Shown here one piece after another: positions 45,545-56,100 of a stretch of DNA of 64,000 bases (positions are counted from its first letter, which is position 1; each line of letters begins with the position of its first letter). The DNA comes from Deltaproteobacteria bacterium. GTDB taxonomy: Bacteria; Desulfobacterota; Binatia; HRBIN30; JACQVA1. Where the stretch lies: positions 62,001 to 126,000 of the forward strand of contig JACOST010000033.1 of the NCBI GenBank assembly GCA_016178705.1. The letters run 5' to 3'. The position numbers were made by a program, and so were the translations under genes. The notes under the pieces were generated by a model. It did no database searches and was not told the DNA's origin. It saw only the letters and a program-made list of their open reading frames with translations.

Positions 45545-47050
45545 CTAGTCCCACACCTTGTAGATTCGAAAGGTATCGGCCTCGGCCACTAGGCGATTGT
45601 GATTCCAGAACCTCACCACCGGCGGTGGATCGAGGTTCGACAGCACGGTGGTAAACTGATTGGCCTTCAACCAGGGGCCGAGTTCCGCTGGGTTTACATC
45701 CGCGATGCTCCCCCGCATCATCAACCCTCGTCGCCGGGCATAGTAGAGGAAGTCGGCCGACCAATCGCGTCCTTCGACGATCACCCGCTCGTCGGGCGTG
45801 GTTGCTTCCTGCAGAACCTTGCCGATTCGGTAAGCCGGGGCGCCCTCGTAGGTCAGACCGAAGGGCGCCGCCAAGATGCTGCCTTGGCCGTACAAAATCC
45901 GGAGCAACAGCAACGGAATGACCCAGCGGGCGATTTGGTTGTGTACGGACTCGACACACAACGCATAGAGACCGACCCCAACCAGGATTGCGGCCGTCGG
46001 CGAAATCGCCATCTGGTAGTAGGTGTGAAGGAAGTAGAGATTGAAGAAGGTTGCTTGCGTGAGGACCCCGCCGAGCAGCATCGTCAGCACAAAGCTGCGC
46101 CCAGTTCGCCCGCTGGTCATCGCCCAAACCAAGCCGAAGAGGGGAAACACCACGAAATATTCTGGGGCAAAGTTGTCCCACATGCGCAGCCAGACGGTCT
46201 GCCACGCCTCCCATTGCGTTCGCTGCTCCCACGTCCCGTAGGTCCACAACCCAAGGCTGCCCGACACGAGCCAACTGGTTGCCGGCGACGCCGCCTTCAC
46301 GCGGTCAGCGAAGGTGGTCCATGCGTAGACCGCCATGAGTGGAAGAAGACCAGCGACGCCGAGTCCGAGGCCAGACGTCAGCACGCGGCGCAACCGGTCA
46401 CGCGCAGTGGACGCACCGCGCAGGTCATCTCCTAGGCGGCGCACGACAGCCCACCCAATTGCGACGGCGACAATCGGTGTCGTGGTCGGCTTCGTCAATA
46501 GGCTGAGGAATCCAAAACCGGTTGCCGCAATCAGGTAGAGGCGCGCGCCGCGATTTAGCACCCACCCCTCGAGGTAGTAGAGGTACGCCAGCGTGAAGGT
46601 TACCGACGCATAGTCGATCATCGCGGTGCGGCTCCAGAAGATGGTGAAGGGCATCCATACATAGGCCATCAGGATGCAGGCGCTGGCGGCCCACTCTTCG
46701 AAGTGGCGCCGGCACAATGCGTACAGAAAACCGGCGGAGAGATAGAAGAAGAACAAGTTCGTCGCCCGGCACGCGGCGTCGATGCTCTCGGCGCCCGCCT
46801 TCACCAACAGTGCGGCGGCGGCTTGAAAGATGGGGAACTCGAATGGTACCTGCCACGGCGGACCGAAGATGGGGGTCTCGTAGTTGAACAGGCGGATGCC
46901 GTTGTCGACCATCGCCCACACTGTGATGGCGGTCTGTGCCTGTCGAAACGGGTGTTCCTCCACCAACGGCGTGGCGAGATGGCGGGCGCGCACGGCCAGC
47001 GAGGCGACTAGGAGGGCGCCCAGCAGAGCGCGGCTGGTCCAAAACGTCAT
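45545..47050 (-). CDS. GT-C (PMT/ArnT-like) membrane glycosyltransferase
   Basis: A protein of about 501 residues from ATG 47050 (GAGAGAGGG upstream); ATG 47098 is an alternative. About 11 helices. The first outer loop reads ATPLVEEHPFRQAQTAITVWAMVDNGI, where Glu-Glu replaces the Asp-Glu of other PMT proteins. ETPIFGPPWQVPFEFPIFQA matches a family common near polysaccharide loci, and FSLLTKP-type and FWSRTAMIDYASVTFTLAYLYYL segments fit GT39-like enzymes. The C-terminal ~120 residues are soluble. Substrate not inferable. Confidence 0.8.
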   Translation of the reverse strand: MTFWTSRALLGALLVASLAVRARHLATPLVEEHPFRQAQTAITVWAMVDNGIRLFNYETPIFGPPWQVPFEFPIFQAAAALLVKAGAESIDAACRATNLFFFYLSAGFLYALCRRHFEEWAASACILMAYVWMPFTIFWSRTAMIDYASVTFTLAYLYYLEGWVLNRGARLYLIAATGFGFLSLLTKPTTTPIVAVAIGWAVVRRLGDDLRGASTARDRLRRVLTSGLGLGVAGLLPLMAVYAWTTFADRVKAASPATSWLVSGSLGLWTYGTWEQRTQWEAWQTVWLRMWDNFAPEYFVVFPLFGLVWAMTSGRTGRSFVLTMLLGGVLTQATFFNLYFLHTYYQMAISPTAAILVGVGLYALCVESVHNQIARWVIPLLLLRILYGQGSILAAPFGLTYEGAPAYRIGKVLQEATTPDERVIVEGRDWSADFLYYARRRGLMMRGSIADVNPAELGPWLKANQFTTVLSNLDPPPVVRFWNHNRLVAEADTFRIYKVWD

Positions 47051-47132
47051 TGGCCGCCCTCTCTCACGGTCGTTGGCTTGTCCCATCAGGTCTGGCATCG
47101 CTACCTAGACACTCGCGTTCGCGCTACCAGGC

Positions 47133-49280
47133 TCATCCTTGCGGCGTCGGTCGCAATGCTTCGCAAGGAATGGGGCGTTCCGTCTGGTCGGCACCACGCC
47201 ACGACAGTACCAGCGTCGCGGGTGGCCCTTTGCGGATCTCCGCGCTGATGCCGATGGCGTGCGGACCAGGCACTACGCGCAGCGGCGAACCGACTGCCGC
47301 GCCGTCGATCGTTAGCGATGCCGTCGTGAACGCCTGAGCGAGCTGAACTTCGGTGGGCACACCGTCCGGGACTATGAGCGTGCCGTGCCACTCGATGCGC
47401 TGTGGGGGGTGCGGATCGCAGAGCGAGTTGAGATCGAAGAAGGCAAGGTAGGCGTCAATCACGGCTTCGGCGCCTGCGCACCCGGTGCGACGGAGACCGC
47501 AGGCCGCACTCGTTCGATCCGCATGTTGCGAACTCGTGGGAGCGTCGACGGCGAGACTCCAGCCTTTCACTGACCCGCTGGGCTCGGTGAGAGGATGTGG
47601 CACGCCTGCAGGATACACGCGCTGCACATGCGCGACGCTGTATTCTTGCGACCAGTACGGAATAACGAAGACCGCCGGTCGATTCACGTCCACCACTCGC
47701 GGAACCTGATCGACGAGGTTGGGTATGTTGACGACGCTGTGTGTGTGGGTCAGTGCCTGAAACGTATGATTGCCGACGATCGCCGGCCCGCTCTCGACAT
47801 AGTACACCGGCGTGGTCGGACCCGCGGCGATCGTGCGCGCGATCGTGTCGACCTCGTGCGCGTGGTTCATGTCGGTCAAGTAGTGCAGCGTGCGGGCGCC
47901 GCCGATCCACGCGTCGTAGCCGAAGAAGCCGAGTGTGCAGACTGCGGTCAGCGCGAATCCGACGGCGCGCGGCAGTCGGCGGCGTAGCCAGTTGAGGGGA
48001 GTGCCCACTCCCAGTCCGATCAGGATCGCCAACGCCGGCAGCGCGACGGCGAGACGATACGAGGCCTCGGGCACCGAAGAGAGTGCCACCGCGACCAGTG
48101 TCAACACTAGCCACAGCGGCGCGATCGTGAAGCGCCAATCGCGTGCGTGTGCGGCGCACACCAACACTCCCAACGCTGCGGCGATCAGCTCGCAGGTGTC
48201 CACCAATGGTTCTGTGTCGTTGTGGTTCGCGGCCATTTCGGCACCACCGATCACGATGCGCGCGAGCTGCTCAAGCTGATGGAGCAATGCTTGTTGGAGC
48301 GAGCCGTAGCGGGCGACTAGCGCGGCACGGAACGCGGGACCAAGTGCGGTGATCTCCTGCGCACGGTCTAGATACCCGAGGCCACTGTCCGTTCGGAGCA
48401 TCGGTATCAACACCATGCTGGCCACCGCGCCCGAGACCACGATCATGAGCGTCGTACGTCGTGCAAACCCGCGGGTCACCGTCGCGTGCCACAGCCACCA
48501 CACCAGAACGGTCACCAAGACGACCTTGATCGGGTCGTAGAGTTGCAAGGCCAGCCCCGCCGCGATGCCGGCAATGATCGCGTCGGAAATCCGTCCACTG
48601 TCGCATGCGCGCACCAGCAGCCACCAGATCAGCGACGCGCCGAACGCCGCGCTGAGCGATTGGCTGAAGCGCGACGCAACCAGATGCCAATGCGAGACCG
48701 TCAGCGCCAAACTTGTCGCGATGGCGATGGCCGGGCCGCTCAGTCGACGCCCCAGCGCGTAGGTTGTGGCGATCGACAACACGCCCCAGGCCGCACAACT
48801 GTAGCGCGTCGCGCTGAACCAGTTGGGCGACACGAAGCCGAGCAACCACTGCAGCGCGACGGCGAGGCCGGGGTTGCCGGTCGAGTAGCGATCGATGCGG
48901 CTGAAAATGTTCTCAGCGGTGCCGGTGCGCATCGCTTCGAGAGCGGGGAAGGCGTTGTTCTCGTCGAAGTGGATCGCATAGGGAATGTCGGTGACGCGAT
49001 AGAATCGCGGGATCGCTGCGACGATCAGAATGGCGAGAGCGATCCACCCGGTCGCCGTCATGTGGAGCCGGCGCCATTGCGGTGGTGGTGCCCACGCTGC
49101 GAGCAATACGATGAAACTGACGGCCCACGCCCAGAAGCCGATGCCGTATGGAGTCGGTAGACGTGGCCAATTCGCGACGCCCCACCACCACAGCGAGACG
49201 CCGATCCCACTCAGAATGAGGCGCACGCCTAGCAACGACTGCGTGTCGTCACTCGGTGTCGTGGCGGACACGGGGTCCAT
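47133..49280 (-). CDS. GT-C-like polytopic membrane protein with C-terminal beta domain
   Basis: A protein of about 715 residues, starting at ATG 49280, eighteen bases after the stop of a GT2 gene on the same strand, so they form an operon. About 12 helices. The acidic loop IPYAIHFDENNAFPALEAM holds the Asp-Glu pair, and SHWHLVASRFSQSLSAAF is the PMT-like second motif. The end (TASLTIDGAAVGSPLRVVPGPHAIGISAE, LVLSWRGADQ) is the same kind of beta-sandwich as in the proteins at 24.0 and 34.2 kb. Likely acts with the GT2 product as a polyprenyl-phosphate-sugar-dependent transferase. Confidence 0.8.
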   Translation of the reverse strand: MDPVSATTPSDDTQSLLGVRLILSGIGVSLWWWGVANWPRLPTPYGIGFWAWAVSFIVLLAAWAPPPQWRRLHMTATGWIALAILIVAAIPRFYRVTDIPYAIHFDENNAFPALEAMRTGTAENIFSRIDRYSTGNPGLAVALQWLLGFVSPNWFSATRYSCAAWGVLSIATTYALGRRLSGPAIAIATSLALTVSHWHLVASRFSQSLSAAFGASLIWWLLVRACDSGRISDAIIAGIAAGLALQLYDPIKVVLVTVLVWWLWHATVTRGFARRTTLMIVVSGAVASMVLIPMLRTDSGLGYLDRAQEITALGPAFRAALVARYGSLQQALLHQLEQLARIVIGGAEMAANHNDTEPLVDTCELIAAALGVLVCAAHARDWRFTIAPLWLVLTLVAVALSSVPEASYRLAVALPALAILIGLGVGTPLNWLRRRLPRAVGFALTAVCTLGFFGYDAWIGGARTLHYLTDMNHAHEVDTIARTIAAGPTTPVYYVESGPAIVGNHTFQALTHTHSVVNIPNLVDQVPRVVDVNRPAVFVIPYWSQEYSVAHVQRVYPAGVPHPLTEPSGSVKGWSLAVDAPTSSQHADRTSAACGLRRTGCAGAEAVIDAYLAFFDLNSLCDPHPPQRIEWHGTLIVPDGVPTEVQLAQAFTTASLTIDGAAVGSPLRVVPGPHAIGISAEIRKGPPATLVLSWRGADQTERPIPCEALRPTPQG

Positions 49281-49297
49281 ATCGACTCGCGGCAGAC

Positions 49298-50476
49298 TCA
49301 ATCGATCCGGCGATCGATCGCCAGCATGCTGAGGAAGAATGACGAGAAGATGATCTCCACGCCGAGACCCATCAGCGTCGACGCCAGCAGCGCCGGCCGT
49401 ACGGCGTTGAGCTCGCCCATGCCGCTGCGCAGCCAATCGACCAAGATCGTTGCGTTGATGATCAACCCGAGCAGCAGCACGACCGCCCCCACGATCAAGC
49501 CGCGTTCGAGGTTGAAGTAGCGGCTGATCCAATTCAGCGTGCGATCGGGTGCGTAGAGTCGCGCCGCGTGCGAGTACGCCTTGGCGAAGAAGCCGGTGGC
49601 GATGGTTTGAAAGCCGAGTAGCGTGAGCAAGCTGCCCACGACCATGTAGTGCACGTCGAACCGCAAGCCCAAGAGCGATTGCGGCCCGCGCACCAAAGCC
49701 AGCTGCGTCAGCAATCCGATGAGCATCGCGGCCAGCCCGGGAACGAGAAACAGATAGGTTGGCGAGAACAGCAACATGAAACGCAAATGCCGCCAGCCGT
49801 CGCGGAACGAGCGCAAGTGCGGCGGCCGATCGCGCTGGTCGCGATGCAACGTGATCGGAATCTCGGTCATGCGCAGCCCGGCGAATGCCGCCTTGATCAC
49901 CATCTCGGACGCGAACTCCATTCCCGTCGTGCGCAACTGCATGCGGCGATAGCCGTCTTTGCTGAAGCCGCGCATGCCGCAGTGCGCGTCGGAGACGCCG
50001 GGGCGAAACAGCAGGCCGAGCAGTCCCGACAGTAGCGGGTTACCAATCCAGCGATGCAGCCACGGCATCGCACCCGGTTCAATCCGTCCGCGCAGGCGAT
50101 TGCCCATCACCAGATCGTAGCCCTCGCGCAACTTCAGCACGAAGCGTTCGAGATCGCCGAGATCGTACGACTGGTCGGCGTCGGCCATGATGATGTAGCG
50201 GCCACGTGCGGCCTCGATGCCGCCCATCAACGCGCTGCCGTAGCCGGGCCGCGTCTCATGCACGACCCGCGCGCCTTCGCGTTCCGCGATCGCGACCGAG
50301 TCGTCGGTGGAGCCATTGTCCGCTACCACCACTTCGCCCGCGATGCCGAGCCTGCGGATCGTCTCGACGGCGAGGCGCACGCACGGCCCGACCGTCAGCG
50401 CCTCGTTGAGGCACGGCAGCACGACGGAGAGTTCGAGTTCGTTCGGCATCGCTGCGGTTTGCTCGGCCCCACTCAT
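49298..50476 (-). CDS. GT2 polyprenyl-phosphate sugar synthase with four C-terminal helices
   Basis: A 392-residue enzyme. The GT-A part (1-235) has LSVVLPCLNEALTVGPCV, VVADNGSTDDSVAIA, RPGYGSALMGGIEAARGRYIIMADADQSYDLGD (DxD) and DAHCGMRGF. Residues ~240-385 give four membrane helices. This is the layout of the dolichyl-phosphate-glucose/mannose synthase-like family. The ATG at 50476 starts close to a dispersed repeat. Its stop lies 18 bases from the downstream GT-C start, so it probably supplies that transferase's lipid-linked sugar. Confidence 0.9.
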   Translation of the reverse strand: MSGAEQTAAMPNELELSVVLPCLNEALTVGPCVRLAVETIRRLGIAGEVVVADNGSTDDSVAIAEREGARVVHETRPGYGSALMGGIEAARGRYIIMADADQSYDLGDLERFVLKLREGYDLVMGNRLRGRIEPGAMPWLHRWIGNPLLSGLLGLLFRPGVSDAHCGMRGFSKDGYRRMQLRTTGMEFASEMVIKAAFAGLRMTEIPITLHRDQRDRPPHLRSFRDGWRHLRFMLLFSPTYLFLVPGLAAMLIGLLTQLALVRGPQSLLGLRFDVHYMVVGSLLTLLGFQTIATGFFAKAYSHAARLYAPDRTLNWISRYFNLERGLIVGAVVLLLGLIINATILVDWLRSGMGELNAVRPALLASTLMGLGVEIIFSSFFLSMLAIDRRID

Positions 50477-50501
50477 TGCGTCACTCGCTTCACCCGAAAA
50501 T

Positions 50502-50580
50502 CGTCATTCCGGCGAAAGCCGGAATCCATCCGCGAACCCCGCGCCCCGCCTGGATACCGGCTTTCGCCGGTATGACGGAC
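50502..50580. repeat. Inverted-repeat element, GAAA-loop family (complete copy)
   Basis: Two arms, each a hairpin: ATTCCGGC-GAAA-GCCGGAAT (50506-50525) and its inverted counterpart with TTTC (GAAA on the minus strand) near 50557-50572. The ends GTCATTCCGGCG and CGCCGGTATGACGG are inverted copies. The partner copy is at 26534-26604. This looks like a small mobile element without coding capacity. Confidence 0.82.
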
Positions 50581-50607
50581 CTGCCGGGAGTTCCTGTGCA
50601 ACTCCCA

Positions 50608-53190
50608 TCATCCCTTCTTGCGCGGTATGCGCGTCACCGCGTCGCGGCCGCGTTCGGTGATGTACAGCGTCGTCTTGTCCGACGCGATGCCCGACGGTCC
50701 CATCAAGTTGTCGGTGGGAATCTCGCTCAGCGCGTCGCCGTGCACGCGGAACAAGCGGTTGCCAACCGGATCGGCGAGTATGAGTCCATCGTCCGTCAAT
50801 GCGAGGTAGCCTTCCTTCACGCCATCGCCTTCCCAACCCGGCACGGCGATGGTGCGTGCTGACGTACCGTCGGCGTGGAACGCTTGCAAGCGATTGTTGC
50901 CGCTGTCCACCACCCAGATGAGCCCGTCGCGATCGACGGCGATCCCCACCGGCTGGAAGAGATCGCCGGCGCCGCTGCCGTGCTGGCCGAACTCGCTGAG
51001 GAATGTTCCGTCGAGATCGAACACCGCCACGTGGTTGTTGCCACCATCGGTGACGTAGACGCGATCCTTGGTGATGGCGATGCCACGCGGGCCGAAGAAG
51101 CCTTTGGGTGGCGCGTAGATCTTGATGAGATTGCCGTCGGGCGCGATTTTCTGCACGCGATGGTTCCAGGTGTCGACGACGTGGACGTTGCCGGCGCGAT
51201 CGATGGCGATCGCGTGCGGTTCATTGAAGGAGACAGGGGTGCTGCCGAACTGACCCCAGACGGCGATCAGCACACCTTTCGCGTCGAACTTTTGTATTCG
51301 ATGGTTGCCGGTGTCGACAACGTAGAACTCGCCCTTGTCGCTGCGAGCGATTCCTTTCGGTGTGTTGAACTTGCCCGGCTCGGTGCCGCGGCCACCGCTC
51401 CACATGTTCGCGCCTTTGGCGACTTCGGCGAGATTGTCCGGTGCCGTGCGCGGCGCGGCGTCGGGTGGCAACAGCAACGCGCGCGCGACGATCGGACCGT
51501 CGTCGGGGTAGCGCAGGTCGACGACCTCCGCTTGCGGGAAGCGCTGCTGGAGTTTGCCGAATACGCCGGGCGACGCGTCGATGTTGGCGAGGATCAGCGC
51601 CAGCCCTTGCCCCGGCGGCGCTTGCGGCAGCTCGCGCAGCAGCACGGTCACATCGTCGATCCAGGTGTAGTCGCGTTGAAACGGATCGTCACCGCCGGCG
51701 TAGGTCAGGTAGGTGAGCGTGTCGCGCGGCCAATTCGCCCCGCCGGCCGCAATCGCATACTTGCCGCGCAGCGTGCGCATGAAGCGGCCGACCACTGTGG
51801 CGTCGGGATAGAAGCCCCAGATGCGCCGCCGCGACTGACTGAGATACTCGTGGTAGGTCGCTGTCGCTTGCGCGGCGCCGGCGATGGCGATCACGACGCA
51901 CGCGGCGACCCCACCGGCGCGGCCGAGGCGGCGGGCTTGGCGAACGAAGTACAGCAACCCCAAGCCGACGAAACAAAAGACGAACGGCATCGTGCCGACG
52001 CCGCGGTTGGCGTTCGGTCGGGTGACGAGGCCGGGGAGCAGATTGACGAGTAATCCTAAGAGCAGAAACATCGCGCGCGGATCGCTGGCGCGCAGCACGC
52101 ACCACAAGAGTCCGAAGACGAACAAGACGGCGGCCGGCACTTCCAACAGGGGCGTGGTGACGAAGAAGTCATCGCTGTTGCCCCAGTAGTTGTACAGCAA
52201 CGCCGCGGCGCGCGGACCGGTCCAGGCCAGCATCTCTGGCGTCTGATTGGCGAGCAGCGAGTTGGCGCGACCCCAGAACTCAATCCAGTGAAAGGCCGCG
52301 TACCAGGCCATCGGCGCGATGACGATGGCGAAGGCGAGCAGCATGACGCCGACGCCGGCCGCGTAGCGCCGCAGCACGGCGGCGAACGGCCGGTTGCGCA
52401 GCACATAGAATAGCGCGAACAGCGGGAACAGCAGCGGGAACGCCCGCGCCGCGTTGTAGGTGTTGAGCGTGAGCGCGAGGGCGATGCCGCTCAGCATGAA
52501 GTCGCGCCAGCGCGCGTGCACCATGCCGCGCCAGAAGAACATGCAGGTCATCGTCGTGAACAACGGCTGGAGGGCGGAGCGCCACCCGACGCGGGCGGAA
52601 AGCAGGGGCCAGCCGGCGGTGGCGAACAGGAGCGTGGCGACCAACGCGGCGCGTGCGCCGAACTGACTGCGCACGAAGCCGTAGAAGAACGGCAGTGTCA
52701 GTAACATCGCTACTAACGCCGGCAGCGTCAGCGCGAAGAGATCCATCCCGAACAGCTTGATGGCGAGCGCGTCGAAGTAGAACATCAACGTCTCGCGTCC
52801 CCACGCCGACGCGACGTACGGGGTGTACGCAATGCCGCGCAGGATGCTGGCGGAGTACAAACCTTCCCAGGCAATGTCGTGATTCAATCCTGACGGCAAC
52901 TCGGAGAGCCGGAAGGTGAAGAAGAACGCGCCGACCGCGAGTACGGCCAGCAGCAGCGGCCACTCGCTCGTCGCCGGTAGCGATTCGCTCGCCGCCGGCA
53001 ACTCGCGCCCGCGCGCATCGAGTGCGTAGAGCAACACGAAGACGGCGGCAGCGACTGCCCAGCCGATGGCGGCGAGGCGCGCGTTGAATTGAACGGCGAG
53101 CGAGTATTGTCCGGCGACCGCCGCGGCGAGTGCGATCAACGCCAGGAGGGAACGAACGACGGCGTATTCACCGACCTTCGCCATACGCAA
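50608..53190 (-). CDS. GT39-like membrane glycosyltransferase fused to NHL beta-propeller
   Basis: An 860-residue protein. About 12 helices (10-480) include the acidic loop LPSGLNHDIAWEGLYSASI and the motif ATAGWPLLSARVGWRSALQPLF, PMT-like. Residues ~595-860 form an NHL propeller: GIARSDKGEFYVVDTGNHRIQKFD, AGNVHVVDTWNHRVQKI, VYVTDGGNNHVAVF, LIWVVDSGNNRLQAF. Its start overlaps the stop of the upstream 1657-aa gene by 23 bases, so the two propeller proteins are co-transcribed and possibly coupled. The start could also be ATG 53184, two codons later. Confidence 0.85.
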   Translation of the reverse strand: MRMAKVGEYAVVRSLLALIALAAAVAGQYSLAVQFNARLAAIGWAVAAAVFVLLYALDARGRELPAASESLPATSEWPLLLAVLAVGAFFFTFRLSELPSGLNHDIAWEGLYSASILRGIAYTPYVASAWGRETLMFYFDALAIKLFGMDLFALTLPALVAMLLTLPFFYGFVRSQFGARAALVATLLFATAGWPLLSARVGWRSALQPLFTTMTCMFFWRGMVHARWRDFMLSGIALALTLNTYNAARAFPLLFPLFALFYVLRNRPFAAVLRRYAAGVGVMLLAFAIVIAPMAWYAAFHWIEFWGRANSLLANQTPEMLAWTGPRAAALLYNYWGNSDDFFVTTPLLEVPAAVLFVFGLLWCVLRASDPRAMFLLLGLLVNLLPGLVTRPNANRGVGTMPFVFCFVGLGLLYFVRQARRLGRAGGVAACVVIAIAGAAQATATYHEYLSQSRRRIWGFYPDATVVGRFMRTLRGKYAIAAGGANWPRDTLTYLTYAGGDDPFQRDYTWIDDVTVLLRELPQAPPGQGLALILANIDASPGVFGKLQQRFPQAEVVDLRYPDDGPIVARALLLPPDAAPRTAPDNLAEVAKGANMWSGGRGTEPGKFNTPKGIARSDKGEFYVVDTGNHRIQKFDAKGVLIAVWGQFGSTPVSFNEPHAIAIDRAGNVHVVDTWNHRVQKIAPDGNLIKIYAPPKGFFGPRGIAITKDRVYVTDGGNNHVAVFDLDGTFLSEFGQHGSGAGDLFQPVGIAVDRDGLIWVVDSGNNRLQAFHADGTSARTIAVPGWEGDGVKEGYLALTDDGLILADPVGNRLFRVHGDALSEIPTDNLMGPSGIASDKTTLYITERGRDAVTRIPRKKG

Positions 53191-56100
53191 AGCGGACGAG
53201 CTTGTGTTCGAGATCGGAGACCACCATTTCCTTCGTCACCGGATTGAACGCGATGCCCATCGGGGTTTCGAACTGCGCGGTCGGAATCGTCTTGCCGGTG
53301 ATCGTCCGCAGCAGTTTGCCGCTGGTGTCGTAGGCGCGCACTTCTTTCGCGCCCGACACGGTGACCCAGATCGCACCCTTGGAGTCGATCGCGACGTAGG
53401 GCTCGGCGTAAACCTGGCTCAGCCAACCGGGCACGGGGAAGCTGCTGACGAACGCGCCGTCGCGGCTGAAGATCTGCAAGCGTCCGTTGCCGTTGTCGCA
53501 GACGTAGACCTTGCCCTTGCCGTCGACGGCAATACCGGTCGGTTCGAAGAACTTGCCGTCCTCGCTGCCGTGCGCGCCCCAGGTCGCTTCCAACTCGCCG
53601 GTCGGCGAGAAGCGCATGATGCGGTTGTTGCCGGTATCGGCGACGAACACTGCTCCGCTGCCGTCGATGGCGATGCCGCGCGGGCCGTAGAATCCCGAGC
53701 CCCACTCGCGCACGTACTGCCCCTTGTCGGTGAACACCTGCACGCGATGGTTCCAAGTGTCGGCGACGAAGACATTGTTCTTCGGACCGACGGCGATACC
53801 GCAGGGATCTTTGAACTGACTCGGCAACTCGCCGTGCTCGCCCCAGGCGAGATCGAATTTGAGATCCTTGTTGAACTTCTGAATCCGCGCGTTGCCGAAG
53901 TCGCAGGCGTACACGGCACCGGTGCTATCGACGGCGACGCCGCGCGGCTGATGTAGTTGGCCTTCTGGTTCGGGGGCAGGGGCCGGGGCTTCATCGGCGG
54001 TGACGCGCGGAACTTCTTCGACCGTGGTCACCGGAATCGCCCCGGTGAAGTTGCCGCTCACCGCGTAGATGCTGACAGCCGAGTTCTCGTAGACCGGAGT
54101 CAGCAGGTTGCTCCACGTTTTGAACTGCTCGGTGTTGGCGCCGTTATACGTGCGGCGTTCGAGCGGCCCGACGTACACCATCGCGACGTGGTAGCGTTCG
54201 AGCGCGGCGCGCACCTGGTCTTTGTTGTCGCTGGTGTAGATGAGCTTGATGTCGTTCTTGCGGCGGTTGACGTCCGGCTGCGTCGCCGCGCGCTGGATCA
54301 CATGGTACTCCCAGCCCAGAACAGTCGGCAGGCCGGTGTTCATCGAGACGCGCGAGAATTCTTGGTACGACGGTCCGAAGGCTTCGACGATGACGGGGAT
54401 GCCGCTGATGCGCTCGTTGAGCCACTTGTACGAGGCGACTTCGTACGGGTCGTGCTCGTCGAGATAGAGCGTGCCGTTGAGCGTCGGCTTCGGCGTCTTC
54501 ACGCGATTGGTGGTGAGCACGCCGTAGGTGCCGGACACGCTGGTGAACACCGCGACCGCTACTAACACGACCAGTCCAGCCTGCCAGACGCGCCGCGCCA
54601 CGCCGCTCAGCACCCGGCCACTCCACAACTCGGCCACCGCCGCCGCCGCGGCGCCCGAGAAAATGAGCCACGAGTCGAGATAGAATTTGAAGATCGTGTT
54701 CATGCGGTCCCACACGAACACGATCTCGCAGCCGGCGGTGATGAAGCACGCGAACGCGGCCAGCGCGATCGGTACACGATGGTGTGCGTCAGTGCGCGGG
54801 TGCAGCGCCAAGTGCAGGCCGAGCATCGCGATGATCAGCTCGAAGGCGCGCGTCGAGATGAACAAGCTGGCAATCGCGCCGACGATCACCAATCCGATCA
54901 CTGCAATGCGAAACCATCCCAGACGTAGCTCCGTGCCCAAGCGCGGCGCCGCTGGGGGCAGCGGCGGAATGACGATGGGCACAACTTCCGGTGGCGATTC
55001 GATCCATGCGTTCTCGGCGACCGCCATCGCACCGGGTGCGTTCGCTTCATCGTCCGCAGTCTCAGCGGCGGGCGCCGGATCGATTTCGACAGCCATCGGT
55101 GGTGGTTGCGTTGCTGCAACGGGCCGCGGCTGCGGCATCAGCACGCGGCGCCAGTTGGCGAAGAAGAACGGAATCAGGATGTAGAGGAACAATCCGAAAA
55201 TCTGCAGGAAGTCGCGTGGCCGCGCGTATGGACCGACCTCCCAGCCGATGTTGCGCTCCGGCGGTGTGAAGTGAAACCAGAAGGGGAGATAGAAGGCGTA
55301 CGCGACGATGACGACGAGCACCGCCGGCGTCAGCACGCGCGTGAAGAACTGTCCGATGAAGGTGAAGAAACGCCGCCCGCTGCTGGCCCCGATCCAGTGG
55401 CAGGCGAGTAGGAACGGAAACACCAGCACGTACGTCGGTGAGCTCCATCCGTTCGAGACCATCACGGTGCCGAGCGCGAGCCCGAGCAACAGCGTGAGCG
55501 CCGTGCGCGACGACGGCGCGCCGTCGGGCTCGCCAAATCGCCGCCGCACCCACGCCACCACCAAACACAGGAAGGTGAGCGAGAACGGCATCACCATCAC
55601 GTGGGCGTGCAGATCGGCGAACAGGAAGCTCCACAGCGGGAACTCGTTGATGGTATCTTTGATCACGCGCGAGGTGGCCCAGAAGTAGTCGAAGTTCATC
55701 ACGCCGCGCGTGTAGTACTCGCGCGGCCCGGAGAGATTGCCGAGCAGGACGGTCAAGATGCCGGCCAGCACGCCGGTCTGCCAACGCTTGGTGATGGCGT
55801 GGCCGAGGGCGAACGCGGCGACCGCGGTGAGTCCACCGAAGAAAGCGATGGCGAGGTTGAACGTGATCGCCGGATCGATGTGACAGACCTTGCCGAGCGC
55901 GGCGCTGATGAAGTGGCCGAAGTAGGAGTAGTTGAGATCGTGGCCGGCGAACCACGGCTCCGGCGGCGGCAGCGTGGTGGCGCGCGTCAGCGCGTTGAGG
56001 AACGAGAAGTCCATCGGCTTCTCGCCCCAGAAAATCTCCGGGTTGAACGATCGCACGATCAGGAAGAACAGGAACGTGCCCCAAAACAGCGCTTCCACTG

